Positions 45,128-54,684 of a stretch of DNA of 64,000 nt are shown here, in pieces (within the stretch, counting starts at the first letter, position 1; every line of letters starts with the position of its first letter). This stretch comes from Williamsia sp. DF01-3 (lineage in GTDB: Bacteria; Actinomycetota; Actinomycetes; Mycobacteriales; Mycobacteriaceae): the NCBI RefSeq assembly GCF_023051145.1, contig NZ_JALKFS010000005.1:1302001-1366000 (forward strand), written 5' to 3'. The notes beneath the pieces are model-generated. The model was given only the letters and a program-made list of their open reading frames with translations, made no database searches and was not told the DNA's origin. Position numbers and translations under genes: made by a program.

Positions 45128-45246
45128 GGTACGAAGTTGGGCCGAGAGTTTCGGTCTGGTTCGAGCCGGGAACCTCCGGGGCCGGTCCATCAAGCGATTG
45201 CCGGTAGAGTGACGGCTGAAAACAGCAGCTGAAGAGGAGCGCCCAA

Positions 45247-45495
45247 GTGGCTCGAGTGGTAGTTGACGTGATGCCCAAAGCCGAGATCCTGGATCCGCAG
45301 GGTCAGGCGATCAGCGGCGCGCTGGGCCGATTGGGGTTCGACGGCATCGCCGACGTGCGCCAGGGCAAGCGTTTCGAACTGGAAGTGGACGACACCGTGG
45401 ATGACGAAGCGCTCGACCGCATCGCGGCAGAGTTGCTGGCCAACACCGTCATCGAGGACTACTCGGTGACCCGGGTGCAAGAGGCCGCATCGTGA
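45247..45495 (+). CDS. purS: Phosphoribosylformylglycinamidine synthase subunit PurS
   Basis: An 82-aa Pur[23 protein letters not shown] then the RQGKRFEL and NTVIEDYSV segments. It bridges PurL and PurQ in the FGAM synthase complex. GAGGAG lies 8 bp before the GTG start. Overlaps purQ by 4 bp. Confidence 0.95.
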   Translation: MARVVVDVMPKAEILDPQGQAISGALGRLGFDGIADVRQGKRFELEVDDTVDDEALDRIAAELLANTVIEDYSVTRVQEAAS

Positions 45496-46172
45496 CGGCA
45501 CGCGTCGGGGTCATCACGTTCCCGGGATCGCTCGACGACATCGATGCCGCGCGCGCGGTGCGCCTGGCCGGTGGTGAGCCGGTGGAACTGTGGCACGGCG
45601 ATGGCGACCTGCAAGGCGTGGACGCCGTTGTGGTTCCCGGTGGCTTCTCATACGGCGACTACCTGCGCGCCGGCGCGATCGCCAGGTTTGCCCCCGTGAT
45701 GGGTGCTCTGGTCGAGGCTGCAGGCAAGGGAATGCCGATTCTCGGAATCTGCAACGGCTTTCAGGTGCTGTGCGAAGCCGGGCTGTTGCCGGGGGCACTC
45801 ACCCGCAACAACGGACTGCACTTCCTGTGTCGCGACCAATGGCTGAAGGTCGAATCGACCGCTTCGTCGTGGAGCAGCCGTTTCGAGCCGGGCGCAGAGA
45901 TCCTCATCCCGCTCAAATCGGGTGAAGGCCGTTTCGTCGCGTCCGAGGCAGTGCTCGACGAACTCGAAGGTCAAGGCCGCGTGGTGTTCCGTTACGCCGG
46001 CGACAACCCGAACGGCTCGATGCGCGACATCGCCGGGATCGCCAGCGCCAACGGGCGCGTGGTGGGCCTGATGCCGCATCCCGAACACGCCACCGAAGCG
46101 TTGACAGGACCGAGTGACGACGGCCTCGGGTTGTTCTACTCCGCTCTTGACGCAGTGCTCACCACGGCCTGA
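45492..46172 (+). CDS. purQ: Phosphoribosylformylglycinamidine synthase subunit PurQ (glutaminase)
   Basis: A 226-aa class I glutamine amidotransferase supplying ammonia to PurL. Nucleophile Cys in [14 protein letters not shown]; His and Glu in [12 protein letters not shown] start inside the purS stop. purL itself is not in this window, where mycobacteria have it a few genes further on. Confidence 0.95.
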   Translation: MTARVGVITFPGSLDDIDAARAVRLAGGEPVELWHGDGDLQGVDAVVVPGGFSYGDYLRAGAIARFAPVMGALVEAAGKGMPILGICNGFQVLCEAGLLPGALTRNNGLHFLCRDQWLKVESTASSWSSRFEPGAEILIPLKSGEGRFVASEAVLDELEGQGRVVFRYAGDNPNGSMRDIAGIASANGRVVGLMPHPEHATEALTGPSDDGLGLFYSALDAVLTTA

Positions 46173-46180
46173 GCAGAACC

Positions 46181-47452
46181 ATGGTGACCACCTCGGCCGA
46201 CGCGGCCGGACTGGGTAGGTTCGTCGACGCATCGCCATCGCCGTTCCATGTGTGTGAATCGGTGGCCAAGGCGCTCGAGGCGGCAGGTTTTCGCGAGCTG
46301 AGCGAAGAGCATCAGTGGCCGAGCAAACCCGGGCGGCACTACGTGATGCGCGGTGGCTCGATCGTCGCCTGGGACAGCAGCGGACCAGGACGCAGTTTCC
46401 GGATTGTCGGGGGTCATACCGACAGTCCCAACCTCCGGGTGAAGCAGAACCCCGGTCTCCACTCGGCCGGCCTGTCGATGGTGGGCTTGGAGAAGTACGG
46501 TGGCGCACTGCTCAATTCATGGCTCGACCGCGATCTGGGCATATCCGGCCGGCTGGCGATCCGGGACTCGAAAGGGCTCCGGCGCCGACTGATCAAGATC
46601 GACGAACCTGTTCTTCGCGTCCCGCAGCTCGCGATACATCTCTCCGAGGACCGGGCCGGTGTGACGCTCGATCCGCAGCGGCACGTCAACGGCATCTGGT
46701 CGGTGGGTGAGAGCGGTCCCGGCTTCATGGAATGGATTGCCGCACAAGCAGAGGTGAGCGTGGATCAGCTCCTCGGTTGGGAGTTGATGACCCACGACCT
46801 GGCGCCGAGCCGAGTGGTCGGGGTCAATGACGACCTGCTGAGCGCACCCCGCCTGGACAACCAGGGAACCTGCTACGCCGGTACCCGCGCGCTCGTCGAT
46901 GTTGTCGAAGGTGGCGTCGGACAGTACATTCCGGTGCTCGCCTTGTTCGACCACGAAGAGGTCGGTAGTGGTTCGGATCGGGGCGCCGCGTCGGAATTGC
47001 TGCCCACGGTGCTCGAGCGAATCGTGTTGGCGGGCGGTGGTTCTCGTGAGGACTATCTGCGGTCGATGTCGATGAGTGCGTGCGCCTCCGGTGATATGGC
47101 CCATGCCACCCATCCCAATTACCCCGAGCGCCACGAACCGGCACATCAGATCTCCATCAACGGAGGACCGGTGCTGAAGGTCAATCAAAATCTGCGCTAC
47201 GCGAGCGATGCCGAAGGCGAAGCGCTGTTCGCGGTCGCGGCGGAGCAGGCCGGGGTGCCACTGCAGCGCTACGTGCACCGCGCGGACCTGCCATGCGGGT
47301 CCACTATCGGCCCGATCACCGCCACCCGAACCGGTTTGACCACCGTTGATGTCGGTGCCCCGCAGCTCGCGATGCACAGCGCCCGCGAGCTGATGGGAAC
47401 GGCCGACGTGGGAATGTACTCGGCTGTGCTGGCTGCGTTCCTGAACCCCTGA
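46181..47452 (+). CDS. pepC: M18 family aminopeptidase
   Basis: A 423-aa dinuclear zinc aminopeptidase. Ligands are seen in [13 protein letters not shown] (His, Asp), [12 protein letters not shown] (Asp), [13 protein letters not shown] (Glu, Glu) and the C-terminal [10 protein letters not shown] (His). ATG is 8 bp after the purQ stop. It is the Rv0800 position. Removes N-terminal acidic or neutral residues from peptides in the cytoplasm. Confidence 0.93.
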   Translation: MVTTSADAAGLGRFVDASPSPFHVCESVAKALEAAGFRELSEEHQWPSKPGRHYVMRGGSIVAWDSSGPGRSFRIVGGHTDSPNLRVKQNPGLHSAGLSMVGLEKYGGALLNSWLDRDLGISGRLAIRDSKGLRRRLIKIDEPVLRVPQLAIHLSEDRAGVTLDPQRHVNGIWSVGESGPGFMEWIAAQAEVSVDQLLGWELMTHDLAPSRVVGVNDDLLSAPRLDNQGTCYAGTRALVDVVEGGVGQYIPVLALFDHEEVGSGSDRGAASELLPTVLERIVLAGGGSREDYLRSMSMSACASGDMAHATHPNYPERHEPAHQISINGGPVLKVNQNLRYASDAEGEALFAVAAEQAGVPLQRYVHRADLPCGSTIGPITATRTGLTTVDVGAPQLAMHSARELMGTADVGMYSAVLAAFLNP

Positions 47453-47470
47453 CGCCCCGACCGGCCAGAA

Positions 47471-47528
47471 CCTCCGACTCCGGCCAGATCCTCCGGTTGC
47501 AGTCGGAGGATGAGGTCGAAGTCGGAGG
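47471..47528 (-). repeat. 58-bp nested-palindrome repeat, copy 4 (inverted)
   Basis: Read on the minus strand it matches copies 1 and 2 after purB: outer arms CCTCCGACT/AGTCGGAGG are exact and length is the same 58 bp; the inner palindrome has two changes (CTCCGGTTGCAGTCGGAG on the plus strand). It fills the gap between the convergent pepC and VOC genes. Confidence 0.8.
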
Positions 47529-47545
47529 GTGTGTGACCGGCGAGG

Positions 47546-48865
47546 TCAGTATTGCGCCAACCAGAACGGGCTGCCCTGGTCGTCGAGGCATTCGGCGGAG
47601 ATGGCGTAGGACTGTCGTGCGGGGCCTTCGATGACCATGCCCCCGGCCGTGCGAACTCGTTCGACGGCGGTGTCGATGTCATCGACCACCCACATCGGCA
47701 CCGACAGCGAATGGTCCTGTCCGCCGGCGATGCCCGTCATCGGGTGGCCGTCCACCACTTCCCAGCCGTCGTCGATCGTGCCACCGGTGAAACTCCAGCC
47801 CAGCACCCGACCGTAGAAGTCGCGCCACCGAGAACTGTCCGGGGTGTAGTGGGTCATGTACGTCAGTTCGCCATGACCTGTGCCGTTCACCGGAGGACGC
47901 GGATCGTCGCCGTACGGCCGGTATACGGCAAAGGTGACTCCCTGGTTGTCGACGGCGTCGAGCAGTTCGCCGAAGGGGAGCTGTTGCACCTCGCCGGTGG
48001 AACCGCCGGCGGCGACGATGTCTGCCCGGGCCCTGTCCAGGTTGTCAACGGCGTACGCGCACAGCATCGTCGGATTCCCGGGAACAGAGAAGATGCCCAA
48101 CCGTTGCGCGAGGTTGGTGACCTGACCCGTCTCCGAGTCGAACTCCCAGCCAAGGACCGAATTGTAGAAGCGAGCGGCCCGATCGACGTCGGCGGTCCAC
48201 AGCGAGCAGTAGCCGAGATCGCCGCGTCGGATCCCCTCCACCGGGTTCCGTTCCGGGACAGGGAACGTGGAAGGACCCGTCAGCATCCAGCGGTGACCGA
48301 ACGGGTCGATGATCGAACCGGTCCGTGATCCGTAGCCTTCGTACGGTTCGCGCTGCACGGTTGCACCGCCGTCGGCTGCCCTGCGTACCGCGACATCGGT
48401 GTCGGGCACCGGCAACATCAGCGACACCGAGACAGATTGTGGCGCAGGGGCCTTGAGGCCGACCTCGGCGAACTCGCCGGCAAGGTAGATGACCCCGCCG
48501 CCGATCAGGAGTTCGGCGTGGCCGATCTTCCCGTCGTCCATCACGATCGGCTCACCACGCAATTGCGCACCGAGATGCTCGGTGTACCACTCGATGGCGG
48601 CGCCGGGGTCGACGACGGTGAGATAGGGCAACGCGCCGGGACGCTCGACAACCGAGGGCTCTGTGGGACTGCGAGATTCAGCGACGCCGACTGACTCGGC
48701 GGCATCGAGGGGTTCGGGCACGACATCTGTGGACATGGTCACTCCTTCGGGTAGGTCCAGTCCCCGCTCGAGCCGCGTTCGCAGCCGGCGGGCGAAGGCG
48801 GGGTCGGGCGCGACCGGAACATCGTCTGCGGCCAGTGCGGTGAACGGGTCGAGGTCTGGGTTCAT
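47546..48865 (-). CDS. VOC (glyoxalase) family protein, multi-domain, coupled to ECF sigma factor
   Basis: A 439-aa protein. Residues 1-45 (MNPDLDPFTALAADDVPVAP, RRLRTRLERGLDLP) resemble the short N-terminal module often found in products of genes that follow ECF sigma factors. Residues 75-180, 195-305 and 320-435 are three vicinal-oxygen-chelate domains (PYLTVVDPGAAIEWYTEHLG; GYCSLWTADVDRAARFYNSV; ELTYMTHYTPDSSRWRDFYG). GAGGAGG lies 6 bp before ATG 48865, which settles the start. The start overlaps the sigma stop by 4 bp. No anti-sigma membrane protein is seen; this may take that place. Confidence 0.88.
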   Translation of the reverse strand: MNPDLDPFTALAADDVPVAPDPAFARRLRTRLERGLDLPEGVTMSTDVVPEPLDAAESVGVAESRSPTEPSVVERPGALPYLTVVDPGAAIEWYTEHLGAQLRGEPIVMDDGKIGHAELLIGGGVIYLAGEFAEVGLKAPAPQSVSVSLMLPVPDTDVAVRRAADGGATVQREPYEGYGSRTGSIIDPFGHRWMLTGPSTFPVPERNPVEGIRRGDLGYCSLWTADVDRAARFYNSVLGWEFDSETGQVTNLAQRLGIFSVPGNPTMLCAYAVDNLDRARADIVAAGGSTGEVQQLPFGELLDAVDNQGVTFAVYRPYGDDPRPPVNGTGHGELTYMTHYTPDSSRWRDFYGRVLGWSFTGGTIDDGWEVVDGHPMTGIAGGQDHSLSVPMWVVDDIDTAVERVRTAGGMVIEGPARQSYAISAECLDDQGSPFWLAQY

Positions 48866-49437
48866 GACCGGCCTCCTCTCGGTCGCAGCGACGTGGGACT
48901 GGGATCGTTGGTGTCGGGATAGGCCGTGCGGAAGGCCCGCTTGGCCCGGGTGAGCAGCGCCTCGGTGGCCGCGACGGTGCGGCCCAACAGCTCCGCGCAT
49001 TGACCGACCGTGCAGTCGTCGACGTACCGCAGGGTCAGCACCGCCCGGTGCGTGGTCGACAGCTGGGCAAGGGTGTACTCGGCCACCAACCGGTCCAGGT
49101 GGACGTCCCATTCGTCGTCGGCGGGGTCGTCGCGCACCTCGTCGACGGGTGTCGGGGTGCGTTGCATGCGACGCCAGTGGTCTGCCAGTTTGTGTCTGGC
49201 GATGCCGATGAGCCATGGGATGGAAGGTTCGGGAGCGTCCACACCACGTGCGCTGTCCATCGCGGCCAGAAACGTCTCCGAGGTGAGATCTTCGGCCACG
49301 CTGGTGTCACGTGTTCGCCGCAGCAGGTACCCGTACACGGCCGGCAGCGCCTCGTCGTACAGGTCGAGCAGAGTCCGCCCGGCCGACGGTGGTCCACCGT
49401 CCGCCCGATTCGACGTGCTGCCCGCTGTGCCGCTCAC
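48862..49437 (-). CDS. RNA polymerase ECF sigma factor (SigE-like family)
   Basis: A 191-aa sigma-70 family protein with region 2 (residues 25-90: DEALPAVYGYLLRRTRD, VAEDLTSETFLAAM, PWLIGIARHKLADHWRR) and region 4 (125-175: STTHRAVLTLRYVDDCTVGQCAELLGRT with the HTH). GTG start. Translationally coupled to the VOC gene. Promoter targets unknown; a copy of its own promoter would be expected in 49438-49490. Confidence 0.9.
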   Translation of the reverse strand: MSGTAGSTSNRADGGPPSAGRTLLDLYDEALPAVYGYLLRRTRDTSVAEDLTSETFLAAMDSARGVDAPEPSIPWLIGIARHKLADHWRRMQRTPTPVDEVRDDPADDEWDVHLDRLVAEYTLAQLSTTHRAVLTLRYVDDCTVGQCAELLGRTVAATEALLTRAKRAFRTAYPDTNDPSPTSLRPRGGRS

Positions 49438-49490
49438 ATCCTCATAGTCGTCCCGGCGGGGCGTTATCCGACGGCCTCTGGCGAAACTTT

Positions 49491-50774
49491 TTACGACGGC
49501 GCCAGGAGCGAGAGGGTGGTGCCCTCCTCGAGCACGAGATACCCGTCGACGATGGCGGCTTGCCCACCGACTATCGACCGCTGCCAGGCAACTGATCCGT
49601 CACCGATGTTGAACGCTGTGAGCTCGCCCGCGTTGCCGAACACGGCGGTGTCCTCGCCCTGGCCGACGCACGTGAGGTAGTCGATGTTGGTACCGGGCTG
49701 CCCCGGCTCGGGGCGCGGGACCTCGCCCACCTTCTCCCCGGTCCGCAGGTCGAGGATCGACCGACTTCCGTCCTTGCGGGCGAAAGCGACCACGGAGCCG
49801 CACGGCCGCGAGGCCACCTTCGACAGCTCGGGATCGGTGACCTGCCACAGTTTGTCCTTCTGAGCGGGGTCGAAGACCGAGTAGGCGCCCTGGGTCTGCA
49901 TGACCTGCCCCGGGCCGGACCCGGTGGTCACAGCGAGGACTGCCGGTCCAGACACCAGCTGTTGTCCCTCGTTCACGGAGGTCCGGGTTCCGCCGCGCGT
50001 ATAGAACTCGACACGAGGGGATCCGGCATCGGTGAACTGCAGGGCCACACCGGTGGGATAGATGCGCAGATCGCACGACGCGCAACCGAACTTGTCGGCC
50101 CCTGTCGCCGGATCGATGACGTGCTTGGAGCCATCCGACGCGCTGATCACCACGAGTTCGCCGTCGACCTCTGTCTTCGCCGCCGCCGCAAAAGAACGGG
50201 CCCAGAGCTGTGTGCCGTCGGGCTTGTTACGGGTGACCTGATAGCCGGACCCGTTGACCCGGAGGAAGTCCGGCCCCACACCCGCCACCGACTGAGTGTC
50301 GTTGTCGGGCGAGACATTCCGCAGTTCGCCGCTTGTCAGGTCTGCGAGATAGAACCCGTCTGGCTGGTCCGCCAGATTCAGGGCGCATCCCACCTCTCCG
50401 CTGCCGTTGATCGCGCAAGAACCCAGCCCGGCGTCGATCGGCGTATCCCACAACTGTTCACCGGTGCGGTGGTCGATTGCCGAATAGGTGTTGCCGAGCC
50501 CCGACGGATAGGCCACCAACCAGACGTCGCCAAATGTGCCCACCACTTCCGGGGTGTCACCCTCACCGTAGGTCTGCATACTGGTGAGGTCCAGGCTCCA
50601 CCGCTCTTCTGGTGAGTTCGGGTACGGACGGAGCTGACCGTTGCCGTACGCCGTGGCGTCAGCGGTCGGGTTGACCGAGAACACCAGACCGACGGACACA
50701 ACCATCGCGACGGACAGCAGGAACACAACGGATCCGATTCCGGGCATGGATCGGCGTTTGGGCATGTCGTCCAT
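49491..50774 (-). CDS. Membrane-anchored PQQ-like beta-propeller protein
   Basis: A 427-aa protein. One N-terminal helix (about 12-33, GIGSVVFLLSVAMVVSVG) anchors it, with the rest outside. The extracytoplasmic part has repeated propeller motifs such as YSAIDHRTGEQLWDTPI, VFDPAQKDKLWQV and AFNIGDGSVAWQRS. No PQQ-enzyme ligands are seen, so it is probably a binding or scaffold protein. Four Cys suggest disulfides (GSCAIN/GCALN and FGCASC). Confidence 0.85.
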   Translation of the reverse strand: MDDMPKRRSMPGIGSVVFLLSVAMVVSVGLVFSVNPTADATAYGNGQLRPYPNSPEERWSLDLTSMQTYGEGDTPEVVGTFGDVWLVAYPSGLGNTYSAIDHRTGEQLWDTPIDAGLGSCAINGSGEVGCALNLADQPDGFYLADLTSGELRNVSPDNDTQSVAGVGPDFLRVNGSGYQVTRNKPDGTQLWARSFAAAAKTEVDGELVVISASDGSKHVIDPATGADKFGCASCDLRIYPTGVALQFTDAGSPRVEFYTRGGTRTSVNEGQQLVSGPAVLAVTTGSGPGQVMQTQGAYSVFDPAQKDKLWQVTDPELSKVASRPCGSVVAFARKDGSRSILDLRTGEKVGEVPRPEPGQPGTNIDYLTCVGQGEDTAVFGNAGELTAFNIGDGSVAWQRSIVGGQAAIVDGYLVLEEGTTLSLLAPS

Positions 50775-50840
50775 CCAATCACGACACCCATACCGACCAG
50801 GGTGAACATCGGCTCACGACACACCCCTTAACCTGGACAC

Positions 50841-51857
50841 ATGCCCAACAATGCGATCGGTCGCCTCCTGGGCGACGCGATGACGGTGCCGCTTCGCGTG
50901 GGTGGGATGCTCCGGGGCCGTGTGCAACCCAAGGCCGGCGCTCTGAACGGGCTCGCAGGCGTGCCGAATCCCGCCGCGGCCGACACTGCGCACGAACGCA
51001 AGGTCGCCTACAACTTCTTCTCCGGTATCCCGTACGAACTCCGAAATCCGGGCGGTCACCTTCCCGGTGCGAACGACTGGGACAAGCCGGTGAGCCGCGA
51101 CCATCCGAATCCGGTGGTCCTGGTCCACGGCACCGGCGGTGGGGCGCAGACCAATTGGGGCACCTATGTGCCGCTGTTGCTCAACGAGGGTTTCTCGGTC
51201 TTTTCGCTGACCTACGGCGCGATCAAAGGTGTGCCGTGGCCGCTGTCGGCAATCGGCGGAATGGCGAGGATGGAGGACAGCGCGGCCGAGTTCGGAGAGT
51301 TCGTGGACAAGATCCTTGATGCCACCGGCGCCGACAAGGTCGACATCGTCGGACATTTACAGGGGACGCTGATGCCCAGCTACTGGGCGAAGTACCTCGG
51401 CGGACACCACAAGATTCGCAAGTACGTGTCCATTGCCCCGCTGTGGCAGGGCACGTCCGCCTTCCAAGGTGTGCTGCAACGAATCAATTTGCCGCTCGGC
51501 CTGGATCCGACAAAGGTCCTGCCCTGCTATTCGGCGCCGCAGATGATGGCGGGATCTGACTTCATCTCGAAGATCAACGCTGACGGCGGACCATATCTAC
51601 CCGGTATCGACTACATCAACATCTCCACGAAGTACGACGAGTTCGTGGTGCCGTACATCAGCGGCCAGCTCCCTGGCGGTGACGATAGGTCGGTCACGAA
51701 CATCGTTGTGCAAGAGAATTGTTCACATGACTACAGCGATCACCTTGCGATCTGCGGTTCGCAGCGGGCGGCGCTGTACGTCCTCAACTCGCTCGACGAT
51801 CAAAAGGACGCGCGAGACGTTCCGTGTATGTTCGTGCCACCCTTCTTCGGATCCTGA
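50841..51857 (+). CDS. Lipase-like alpha/beta hydrolase with nucleophile Ser replaced by Leu
   Basis: A 338-aa protein of the actinobacterial triacylglycerol lipase (lipase class 2/EstA) family. It has the oxyanion segment NPVVLVHGTGGGAQTNW, a downstream Asp in NISTKYDEFVVPY and His in CSHDYSDHLAI. The nucleophile elbow, normally GHSQG, reads VDIVGHLQGTLMPSYW: codon 173 (51357-51359) is TTA where TCA would give Ser. No clear signal peptide, though family members are often exported. Either an inactive paralogue or a single-base error. Confidence 0.85.
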   Translation: MPNNAIGRLLGDAMTVPLRVGGMLRGRVQPKAGALNGLAGVPNPAAADTAHERKVAYNFFSGIPYELRNPGGHLPGANDWDKPVSRDHPNPVVLVHGTGGGAQTNWGTYVPLLLNEGFSVFSLTYGAIKGVPWPLSAIGGMARMEDSAAEFGEFVDKILDATGADKVDIVGHLQGTLMPSYWAKYLGGHHKIRKYVSIAPLWQGTSAFQGVLQRINLPLGLDPTKVLPCYSAPQMMAGSDFISKINADGGPYLPGIDYINISTKYDEFVVPYISGQLPGGDDRSVTNIVVQENCSHDYSDHLAICGSQRAALYVLNSLDDQKDARDVPCMFVPPFFGS

Positions 51858-51872
51858 CAGACGCCGGAGTGA

Positions 51873-52799
51873 TCACCCGGCAAGCGATCTGCGGTAGTCG
51901 CGCGGGCTCATTCCGCGGACGCGTTTGAACGCGGCACTCAGCGCAAAAGCACTGCCGTATCCCACCTCTCGGGCAACCGCCTCGAGAGTGTGATCGCCCG
52001 ATGCCAGCAGATCGGCCGCCATGGACAGTCGCCACGTCGTCAGGTAGGTCATCGGTGGTTCCCCGACGAGGTCGTTGAACCGCCGTGCGAGCGCCGCGCG
52101 GGATACAGCGCATCGGCGGGCCAGGTCGGACACCGTCCAGGGATGCTCCGGATTGTGGTGGATCAAGGAGAGCGCTTGGCCCACCACCGGATCCGATTCC
52201 GCCGCGATCCAGGTCGGCCCCGCCGATTCAGGCCTCGAGAACCATGCTCGCAGGGTGTCGATGAGCAGGAGGTCGAGGAGGCGGTCCAGCATCACTTCTT
52301 GGCCCGGCGCTCGCCGCGTCATCTCGTCGGCGAGAAGCGCCGTCAGCGCGGCGTTGCCCTGCACCGTGATCAGCCGGGGGAGTGCGGCAAGTAGTCGAGC
52401 CGAGACCTCGCCCGTCGCGCCGTAAGTCCCGACGAGTGACACCGAATCGCCGGCCGCGTCATTGCCCCATGTGCGAACACCGAGATTCATCTCGTCGACC
52501 AGATCGGTACCGTCGGCGCGGACGCATCGCTGGCCCGGTTGGATGAACGCGGCCGGCGGCGCCTCCGCGTCGCCGTAGACGTACGGGTCGGGGCCGCGGA
52601 GGACCGCGACATCGCCCGGGTACATCGACGTGGTCTCGCCATCGTCGAAGCGCACCGCGGCGGTGCCGCTGACCGCCACCACCACGGTCAAAGGCGCCTC
52701 GTCTTCGATTCGCACCGACCACGGCGGTGTCATCACCACCCGCAACAGAAAGGCATTGGCGGCGCGAGGCCCGTTGAGCACACTTCCGAGCGCATCCAT
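51873..52799 (-). CDS. AraC-family regulator with cupin sensor (AraC_binding_2-like)
   Basis: A 308-aa protein from ATG 52799 (MDALGSVLNGPRAANAFLLR, the usual start of this subgroup; ATG 52814 adds five residues). Cupin domain 1-170, then the double HTH (200-305): TVSDLARRCAVSRAALARRF and VAREVGYGSAFALSAAFKR. Divergent from an NmrA-like oxidoreductase with DUF1772 gene, its probable target operon. Confidence 0.9.
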   Translation of the reverse strand: MDALGSVLNGPRAANAFLLRVVMTPPWSVRIEDEAPLTVVVAVSGTAAVRFDDGETTSMYPGDVAVLRGPDPYVYGDAEAPPAAFIQPGQRCVRADGTDLVDEMNLGVRTWGNDAAGDSVSLVGTYGATGEVSARLLAALPRLITVQGNAALTALLADEMTRRAPGQEVMLDRLLDLLLIDTLRAWFSRPESAGPTWIAAESDPVVGQALSLIHHNPEHPWTVSDLARRCAVSRAALARRFNDLVGEPPMTYLTTWRLSMAADLLASGDHTLEAVAREVGYGSAFALSAAFKRVRGMSPRDYRRSLAG

Positions 52800-52870
52800 T
52801 GGACGATTACACATGAAAGTGAGCGTTCAGGCCATGGAAAGGCTCAACGTCGAGGGCTGTACTCGGATGT

Positions 52871-53722
52871 ATGACAACCACAACGCACACCCGTCGTCCA
52901 GTTCTCATCATCGGCGCCACCGGCAAGACCGGCCGTCGGGTGGCCGGCCGCCTCGCCGGCCTCGGAGTAACGACCCGACTGGCGAGCCGCTCCGGTGCGA
53001 CCAGATTCGACTGGGCCGACCGCACGACCTGGGGGCCGGCACTCGATGGCGCCGGTGCCGTGTACATCACCTACCAGCCGGACCTCATCGTCGAACGTTC
53101 TGCCGATGATCTCAGGGTGTTTGTCGAGGTCGCACGAGATGCGAACGTCGACAAGCTGGTCCTGCTGTCGGGCCGTGGAGAGCCCGAGGCCCGCGCATGC
53201 GAAGAGATCGTGCTGCACTCGGGCACGGCGTCAACGGTGTTGCGCTGCAGCTGGTTCGCACAGAACTTCTCCGAGTCGTTTCTGGCTGACGGGGTGCGTG
53301 AAGGAGCGGTGGTGCTGCCTGTGGATGCCGTGGGGGAGCCGTTCATCGATGCCGACGACATTGCCGACGCTGCGGTGACGGTGCTGACGAGGTCAGGTCA
53401 CAACGGGAGGGTGTACGAGTTGACCGGCCCCAGGCTCCTGACATTCGCCGAGGCCACTGCCCAGATCGCGGCAGCTGCGAATCGTGAGATCGATTATGTG
53501 ACAGTGTCTCTGGAAGACTACCGGGCGGGAATGGCAGAAGCTGGTGTGCCAGACGACTACGCCGACATGGTCATCTCGTTGTTCGGGACCCTCTTTGATG
53601 GGAGGAATGCACACACCACTGACGGGGTGCGTGAACTGCTGGGCCGTGCGCCCACGGATTTTGCCGACTTCATCGAGAAGTCGGTTGCCGAGGGCGCCTG
53701 GTTAGACGGAGCTCAGGCATGA
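52871..53722 (+). CDS. NAD(P)H-binding NmrA-like oxidoreductase
   Basis: A 283-aa Rossmann protein with VLIIGATGKTGRRVAGRL at the N-terminus and LVLLSGRGEPEA. It is an atypical extended SDR of the NmrA/QOR2 kind lacking the Tyr-x-x-x-Lys pair, so it may sense redox state or reduce quinones. Overlaps the next gene in ATGA; downstream of a divergent AraC regulator. Confidence 0.88.
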   Translation: MTTTTHTRRPVLIIGATGKTGRRVAGRLAGLGVTTRLASRSGATRFDWADRTTWGPALDGAGAVYITYQPDLIVERSADDLRVFVEVARDANVDKLVLLSGRGEPEARACEEIVLHSGTASTVLRCSWFAQNFSESFLADGVREGAVVLPVDAVGEPFIDADDIADAAVTVLTRSGHNGRVYELTGPRLLTFAEATAQIAAAANREIDYVTVSLEDYRAGMAEAGVPDDYADMVISLFGTLFDGRNAHTTDGVRELLGRAPTDFADFIEKSVAEGAWLDGAQA

Positions 53723-54195
53723 CTGCGATACGCGAGTCGCTCCTCATCGCAGCGGTCCTGGCCGTCGGTCTGATCGCAGGACTGTTCTGCGCCTTCGCTT
53801 ATGCGGTGATGCCAGGCCTCGCTCAGACAGACGATCGGGTCTTCGTCTCCTCGATGCAACGCATCAACGTGGTGATCGTCAATCCACTGTTCCTGCTCCT
53901 CTTCTTCGGCGGTCTGGCGTTCACCGCGGCGGCGGCAGTATTCCACCGCGGTGAGCCGATCTTCTGGTGGATCGTCGCCGGGGCGGTGACCTACGTGGTC
54001 GGGTTGTTGATCACGATGGTGTTCAACATTCCCCTGAACAACGACTTGGCCGCCATCGGTGCATCTTCGAGCATCACCGATCCCGCAGCAGCCAGAGCGG
54101 CCTTCGAAAGTGCTTGGGTGCGTTGGAATCTCATTCGCGCGGTGGTGCACACGGTGGCGTTCGCCGTCCTCCTCGTCGGACTGGTCACCAGGTGA
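53719..54195 (+). CDS. DUF1772 (anthrone oxygenase-like) membrane protein
   Basis: A 158-aa protein with four predicted helices (8-30, 50-75, 85-105, 135-157). NIPLNNDLAAIG and WVRWNLIRAVVHTVAF are family hallmarks. Coupled to the NmrA-like gene by a 4-bp overlap, a pairing often seen behind AraC regulators. Confidence 0.88.
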   Translation: MTAIRESLLIAAVLAVGLIAGLFCAFAYAVMPGLAQTDDRVFVSSMQRINVVIVNPLFLLLFFGGLAFTAAAAVFHRGEPIFWWIVAGAVTYVVGLLITMVFNIPLNNDLAAIGASSSITDPAAARAAFESAWVRWNLIRAVVHTVAFAVLLVGLVTR

Positions 54196-54290
54196 GGTTT
54201 GGCCCGCTTGTCGTCGCGCCGTCCCGGATCCACGCCTCCAGGCCGTGGATCAGGTGGGGGCCTCGGACTCGGAGGTTGCACTGACCTGGT

Positions 54291-54620
54291 TCAGGTAGCT
54301 CGCCCCCACTCGTTGAGTGCGCGGACCATCGGTGCCAGGGTCTTGCCGAGAGGAGTCAGCGAGTATTCGACTTTGGGGGGCACCTGGGAGTACACGGTGC
54401 GCAGCACGATGCCGTCGGCCTCCAACTCGCGAAGTTGACGGGCGAGCACGCGAGGGGTGACGGCGCCGACGGCCCTTCCCAATTCGCCGAACCGCAGGGT
54501 GCCCTCGGTCAGGTGCTTGACGATGGTCATCTTCCACGACCCTCCCAGAACGGCAACGGCCACTTCGACGGGGCAGACGTCCGCAGCCTTCTTGATCGCT
54601 TCACGCATGACGCTATCCAT
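54291..54620 (-). CDS. HxlR-family transcriptional regulator
   Basis: A 109-aa winged helix with CPVEVAVAVLGGSWKMTIVK, RFGELGRAVGAVTPRVLARQL and the VEYSLTPLGKTLAPM end. One conserved Cys near residue 16 may sense oxidants or quinones. Divergent, over 64 bp, from the quinone-reductase-like gene it probably controls. Confidence 0.92.
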   Translation of the reverse strand: MDSVMREAIKKAADVCPVEVAVAVLGGSWKMTIVKHLTEGTLRFGELGRAVGAVTPRVLARQLRELEADGIVLRTVYSQVPPKVEYSLTPLGKTLAPMVRALNEWGRAT

Positions 54621-54684
54621 TCAGTCACTATGGACAAGATTGTGCGTACTGTTCGCTGCGCACCTTTGGCTGCACACTAAGTCC

